Both the position numbers and the translations under genes were made by a program. A stretch of DNA of 64,000 nt from Ktedonosporobacter rubrisoli. GTDB lineage: Bacteria; Chloroflexota; Ktedonobacteria; Ktedonobacterales; Ktedonobacteraceae. Within the stretch, counting starts at the first letter, position 1. Every line of letters starts with the position of its first letter. Where the stretch lies: positions 9,362,001 through 9,426,000 of the forward strand of contig NZ_CP035758.1 in the NCBI RefSeq assembly GCF_004208415.1, given 5' to 3'. Of this stretch, positions 63,207 to 64,000 are shown piece by piece. The notes under the pieces are model-generated. The model saw only the letters and a list, made by a program, of their open reading frames with translations, searched no databases and was not told the DNA's origin.

Positions 63207-63413
63207 ATGCCGCCAAAGATCAGGCAATTAAAAGCCAGGCTCTTAAAGGCTGGGTTTACCGTTCGATCAGGAAAAGGTAGTCATACAGTTTGGCACCATC
63301 CAAGCCTACCAGAAGTCACAGTCACATTATCTGGCAATGAAGGTAGAGACGCAAGGCCATATCAGGTTGACGATGTTGAAAATGCTATCAAAGAACTCAG
63401 GGAGGACAAATGA
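63207..63413 (+). CDS. hicA: HicA-family mRNA interferase toxin
   Basis: A 68-residue HicA toxin, which cleaves mRNA and is neutralised by HicB. The fold pattern is typical: KARLLKAGFTVRSGKGSHTV with the catalytic His26 in GSHTVWHHP, then VTVTLSGNEGRDARPYQVDD. AGGAG precedes the ATG. Overlaps hicB by four bases (ATGA). Confidence 0.92.
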   Translation: MPPKIRQLKARLLKAGFTVRSGKGSHTVWHHPSLPEVTVTLSGNEGRDARPYQVDDVENAIKELREDK

Positions 63414-63625
63414 AAAGACCCTTTCACTATTCTATAATTATACAATGGAGTGATCGAGACCAGGCCTACCTCGTTAATGTTCCTGAGCTTCCAGGCTGTC
63501 ACACGCATGGAGATACATATGAAGAAGCTCTTAAAAATGCGTTAGAAGTTATCGAATTGTGGATAGAAGCAGCCATAAAAGATGGTAGACCGGTTCCACC
63601 TCCAAAGGTGTTAGCTGCAATCTAA
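63410..63625 (+). CDS. hicB: HicB-family antitoxin
   Basis: A 71-residue partner of HicA. The partial RNase-H-like fold is clear: YSIIIQWSDRDQAYLVNVPE and LPGCHTHGDTYEEALKNALE, ending PVPPPKVLAAI. It lacks a C-terminal helix-turn-helix or ribbon-helix-helix domain, so it is the short form and may need HicA or another factor for DNA binding. Coupled to hicA by ATGA overlap. Confidence 0.92.
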   Translation: MKRPFHYSIIIQWSDRDQAYLVNVPELPGCHTHGDTYEEALKNALEVIELWIEAAIKDGRPVPPPKVLAAI

Positions 63626-63698
63626 TCAATATGCGTCGACAAAACTGCCAATAAATTTGATCAAAACAGGTCTTTGGAAGAAGCGAAGCATTATATAA

Positions 63699-63878
63699 TG
63701 GGACCCTTATGACTGCATCTATGTCGTAAGTGTGCCTGAATTGCCGGGTTGTATGACACTTGGGCACTCATATGAAGAAGCTATCAGGCAAGGACAGGAT
63801 ACTATTGAAAGCTGGATCATGGTAGCTGAGCAAGATGGCGATCCGATACCCTCTCCTAAACCATTTATAGCAGCGTAA
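63699..63878 (+). pseudogene. Second, start-less hicB remnant
   Basis: About 60 codons directly downstream of hicB read WDPYDCIYVVSVPELPGCMT then GHSYEEAIRQGQDTIESWIM and end PIPSPKPFIAA, a close HicB relative. An in-frame stop sits just before the WDPYD part and there is no start codon with a binding site; a GTG near 63728 would give only about 50 residues. It is a decayed duplicate or the end of a lost second pair. Confidence 0.75.
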
Positions 63879-64000
63879 TATGGCTAGAAAAAAGAAAACC
63901 AGGACGATAGGATAGTTATTTTGCGCCTTGCTATTGTGCCAGGTTTTTGCTAACATGGAGCTATGCTAACTCATCAGGTGCAATCACAAAGCTGGGATAT
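63879..64000. other. Right-edge sequence
   Basis: AT-rich sequence after the hicB remnant with no convincing gene. The window ends here. Confidence 0.4.

Overview
The window looks like chromosome of a Ktedonobacteria-type member of the Chloroflexota. This is inferred from the gene mix: ECF sigma factors paired with zinc-finger anti-sigma factors that carry beta-propellers, eukaryotic-type Ser/Thr kinases with extracytoplasmic sensor domains, Thr/Pro-rich membrane proteins, an S53 protease, DUF1015 and M29 proteins, and a MacAB-like pump with no sign of an outer-membrane channel. No rRNA, tRNA, phage, CRISPR array or intact transposase was found.

Layout. 0.3-1.8 kb: pentapeptide-repeat membrane protein. 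2.3-10.1 kb: exporter cluster with an adaptor carrying an Asn/Gln-rich insert, one ATPase and three paralogous FtsX/MacB permeases, ended by a strong terminator. 10.2-20.3 kb: repeat-rich membrane protein, RpoD-like sigma factor, Thr/Pro-rich membrane protein, receiver protein, a frameshifted gene relic, a Vgb-like beta-propeller and two proteins of unknown function. 20.3-30.7 kb: DUF1015 protein, a palindrome-flanked promoter, a pseudokinase-Rieske fusion, small membrane protein, YbjN-like protein, M29 aminopeptidase, membrane Ser/Thr kinase and an Eis-like acetyltransferase. 31.3-36.7 kb: 7Fe ferredoxin, two small zinc-ribbon-like proteins, BI-1 protein, thioredoxin, GntR regulator and TPR protein. 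37.0-38.7 kb: single-chain MntA/HepT-like protein and moaD-moaE. 38.8-39.0 kb: a 196-bp MITE-like element with a 5-bp target duplication. 39.2-51.4 kb: CrtI-like oxidoreductase, S53 protease, PepA, histidine kinase plus receiver, small winged-helix protein and the first sigma/anti-sigma pair.

51.8-58.0 kb is a methionine/SAM recycling block: mtnA, an HD protein, a PfkB kinase, ahcY and metK, with metK behind a clear SAM-I riboswitch and terminator. It is followed by an acyl-CoA dehydrogenase, the second sigma/anti-sigma pair (59.7-62.5 kb), and a hicAB toxin-antitoxin pair with a palindromic promoter and a second, start-less hicB remnant at the right edge.

The most unusual item is the 22.3-24.2 kb gene. 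Its kinase fold has lost every recognisable catalytic residue and is joined, through a twin-arginine-like membrane segment, to a C-terminal domain with both Rieske cluster motifs. Just upstream lies a promoter flanked by two inverted repeats of LexA-box-like spacing. Other items to check are the MITE, the MoaD with residues beyond its Gly-Gly end, the MntA/HepT fusion and the adaptor insert. Many starts were moved inward from the longest reading frame because a Shine-Dalgarno sequence favours an internal codon; each entry says so.
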